Positions 41,717-42,819 of a DNA stretch of 42,819 nt are shown in pieces. Numbering within the stretch: the first letter of the stretch is position 1; each line of letters starts with the position of its first letter. A model generated the notes under the pieces. That model was given only the letters and a program-made list of their open reading frames with translations, did not search any database and was not told the DNA's origin. The stretch comes from Planctomycetota bacterium (GTDB lineage: Bacteria; Planctomycetota; UBA8108; UBA1146; JAJFFE01). The stretch spans positions 1 to 42,819 of the forward strand of contig JAJFFE010000202.1 of assembly GCA_021776775.1 (NCBI GenBank), in the 5' to 3' direction. Position numbers and translations under genes: made by a program.

Positions 41717-42003
41717 TGGACGCCGTTCAACTCACGACTCTTCTGACAATCTTCGTCTTGGCGATCTTCGTCGGTTTCGAAATCATCACCAAGGTTCCCC
41801 CGACCTTGCACACCCCACTCATGTCGGGATCGAACGCGATCTCCGGCATCACTATGACCGGTGCCGTCATCGCGCTGTCTTACGATGGCGGAACGCTCGG
41901 CAAAGTTCTGGGACTGATTGCGCTCGTGTTCGCGACCGTCAACGTCGTGGGTGGTTTCTTGGTGACCCATCGCATGCTTGCGATGTTCAAACGGCGAGAC
42001 TAA
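41716..42003 (+). CDS. pntAB: NAD(P) transhydrogenase subunit alpha part 2 (small membrane subunit)
   Basis: A 95-residue protein with three to four membrane helices and the conserved loop TKVPPTLHTPLMSGSNAISG typical of the C-terminal part of PntA. It forms part of the proton channel together with PntB. Translationally coupled to pntAA by TGATG. Confidence 0.95.
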   Translation: MDAVQLTTLLTIFVLAIFVGFEIITKVPPTLHTPLMSGSNAISGITMTGAVIALSYDGGTLGKVLGLIALVFATVNVVGGFLVTHRMLAMFKRRD

Positions 42004-42013
42004 GGGGGAGACC

Positions 42014-42819
42014 GTGTTCGTGCTTGCTCTAATGCAACCCGCGTCGGGGACTCCCACCTGGGTCGCGCTTTCTTATCTTGCCGCTTCCGTCTTGTTCATC
42101 CTCGGCCTCAAGGGGCTGACGCACCCTAGAACCGCAGTGCGAGGAAACCTGCTCGGCGCCCTCGGAATGCTGGTCGCGATCGTCGTGACCCTCGTCCATC
42201 AGCAAGTCCTCTCGAATGCGTGGGTCCTCGGCGGAATGTCGTTCGGCGCGGTCGTCGGCCTAGTCTTGGCGCTCAAGATACAGATGACCGCCATGCCGCA
42301 GTTGGTCGCAGCCTTCAACGGCCTCGGTGGTGGAGCCTCTGCCTTCGTGGCGGGCCATGCGCTGTACGAGCCGCCATCCGACGCAGCGATGCCGTTTTTC
42401 GTGGCGACGTTCGTTTCGACGCTGATCGGGGCCGTCACCCTCTCCGGGAGTCTGGTCGCGTTTGCGAAGCTGCAAGAGATCATGTCTGGTCAGGCCATTC
42501 GCTTTCCCGGCCAAGGAATCCTCAACGCTATGCTGGCGATCGTTTGCCTGGCAGCGGGCGTGTTCCTGACGCAGGGTACTGATCACGCGATGGCGGTGTA
42601 CTGGATGCTGTTCGGGCTAGCGTTACTGCTCGGAGTACTCGTCGTCATTCCCATCGGCGGTGCAGACATGCCGGTGGTCATTTCACTCTTGAACTCCTAC
42701 TCCGGCATCGCCGCCGCGGCGACCGGGTTCGTTATCAACAACCAGGTGTTGATCGTCTCGGGCTCCCTGGTCGGCGCGTCCGGAATCATTCTGACGAATA
42801 TCATGTGCAAGGCGATGAA
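42014..42819 (+). CDS. pntB: NAD(P) transhydrogenase subunit beta, 3' truncated by window edge
   Basis: The frame is open from GTG 42014 to the window end (268 codons), so only the membrane part of PntB is seen; the NADP-binding domain lies beyond. Family blocks are MPQLVAAFNGLGGGASAFVA in the early membrane region and GGADMPVVISLLNSYSG in the later part, with about eight hydrophobic helices. GGGGGAG precedes the start at short distance; GTG 42020 is an alternative. It begins ten bases after pntAB. Confidence 0.95.
   Translation, partial: MFVLALMQPASGTPTWVALSYLAASVLFILGLKGLTHPRTAVRGNLLGALGMLVAIVVTLVHQQVLSNAWVLGGMSFGAVVGLVLALKIQMTAMPQLVAAFNGLGGGASAFVAGHALYEPPSDAAMPFFVATFVSTLIGAVTLSGSLVAFAKLQEIMSGQAIRFPGQGILNAMLAIVCLAAGVFLTQGTDHAMAVYWMLFGLALLLGVLVVIPIGGADMPVVISLLNSYSGIAAAATGFVINNQVLIVSGSLVGASGIILTNIMCKAM

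Noticed and set aside
1..42819. CRISPR arrays, tRNA or rRNA genes, insertion sequences, prophage genes
   Set aside because: No regular spaced repeats, cloverleaf-like sequence, transposase or integrase motifs were found; the only tandem repeat is inside pdxT.

Overview
The window reads as a high-GC chromosomal segment of a planctomycete-like bacterium (Planctomycetota or a close relative). The main pointers are two exported proteins that end in the same cysteine-bearing tail beginning RGDCN.DG..NIADA, two Ser/Thr-kinase-like proteins carrying sulfatase-modifying-factor (SUMF1/FGE) domains beside an ECF sigma factor, and many exported proteins of unassigned function. No rRNA, tRNA, insertion sequence, phage or CRISPR structure was seen. 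Both window edges cut genes.

Layout. 1-3348 (+): C-terminal part of an AddA/RecB-type helicase-nuclease and a small parvulin isomerase, closed by a perfect hairpin. 3433-15842 (-): eight consecutive exported amidohydrolase-fold genes, one of them a tandem fusion, making nine domains; every junction overlaps by 1 or 4 bases. Only one domain (gene 6116-7378) keeps the full metal-binding set, yet all nine keep the C-terminal composite-domain signature. This array of apparent pseudoenzymes around one intact enzyme is the strongest candidate for an undescribed system. 15843-16263: regulatory spacer with two CGAAC/GTTCG palindromes. 16264-20129 (+): pdxS, pdxT (with an in-frame 15-bp tandem repeat), a ketosynthase-like enzyme and an ECF sigma factor, closely spaced. 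20137-24979: a divergent pair of kinase+SUMF1 proteins, one with an intact kinase core and one a pseudokinase. 24989-28216 (-): large exported protein with a P-domain and the dockerin-like tail. 28453-30648 (+): NapH/CcoG-like polyferredoxin fused to TPR repeats. 30670-32157 (-): class III aminotransferase. 32482-34284 (+): seven-repeat FG-GAP/VCBS protein with the same tail. 34388-35425 (-): DtxR-type regulator followed by a ferritin-like protein (iron homeostasis). 35499-40277 (-): ABC-2 export cassette (large membrane protein, ATPase, internally duplicated permease). 40538-42819 (+): proton-translocating transhydrogenase genes pntAA-pntAB-pntB, the last cut by the window end.

Functional links that the sequence supports: the amidohydrolase genes are translationally coupled and probably made together for the periplasm; PdxS and PdxT form PLP synthase; the DtxR regulator and ferritin-like protein form an iron-response pair; the three ABC genes form one exporter; the Pnt subunits form one enzyme. 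All functions are inferred from motifs read by eye, without database searches.
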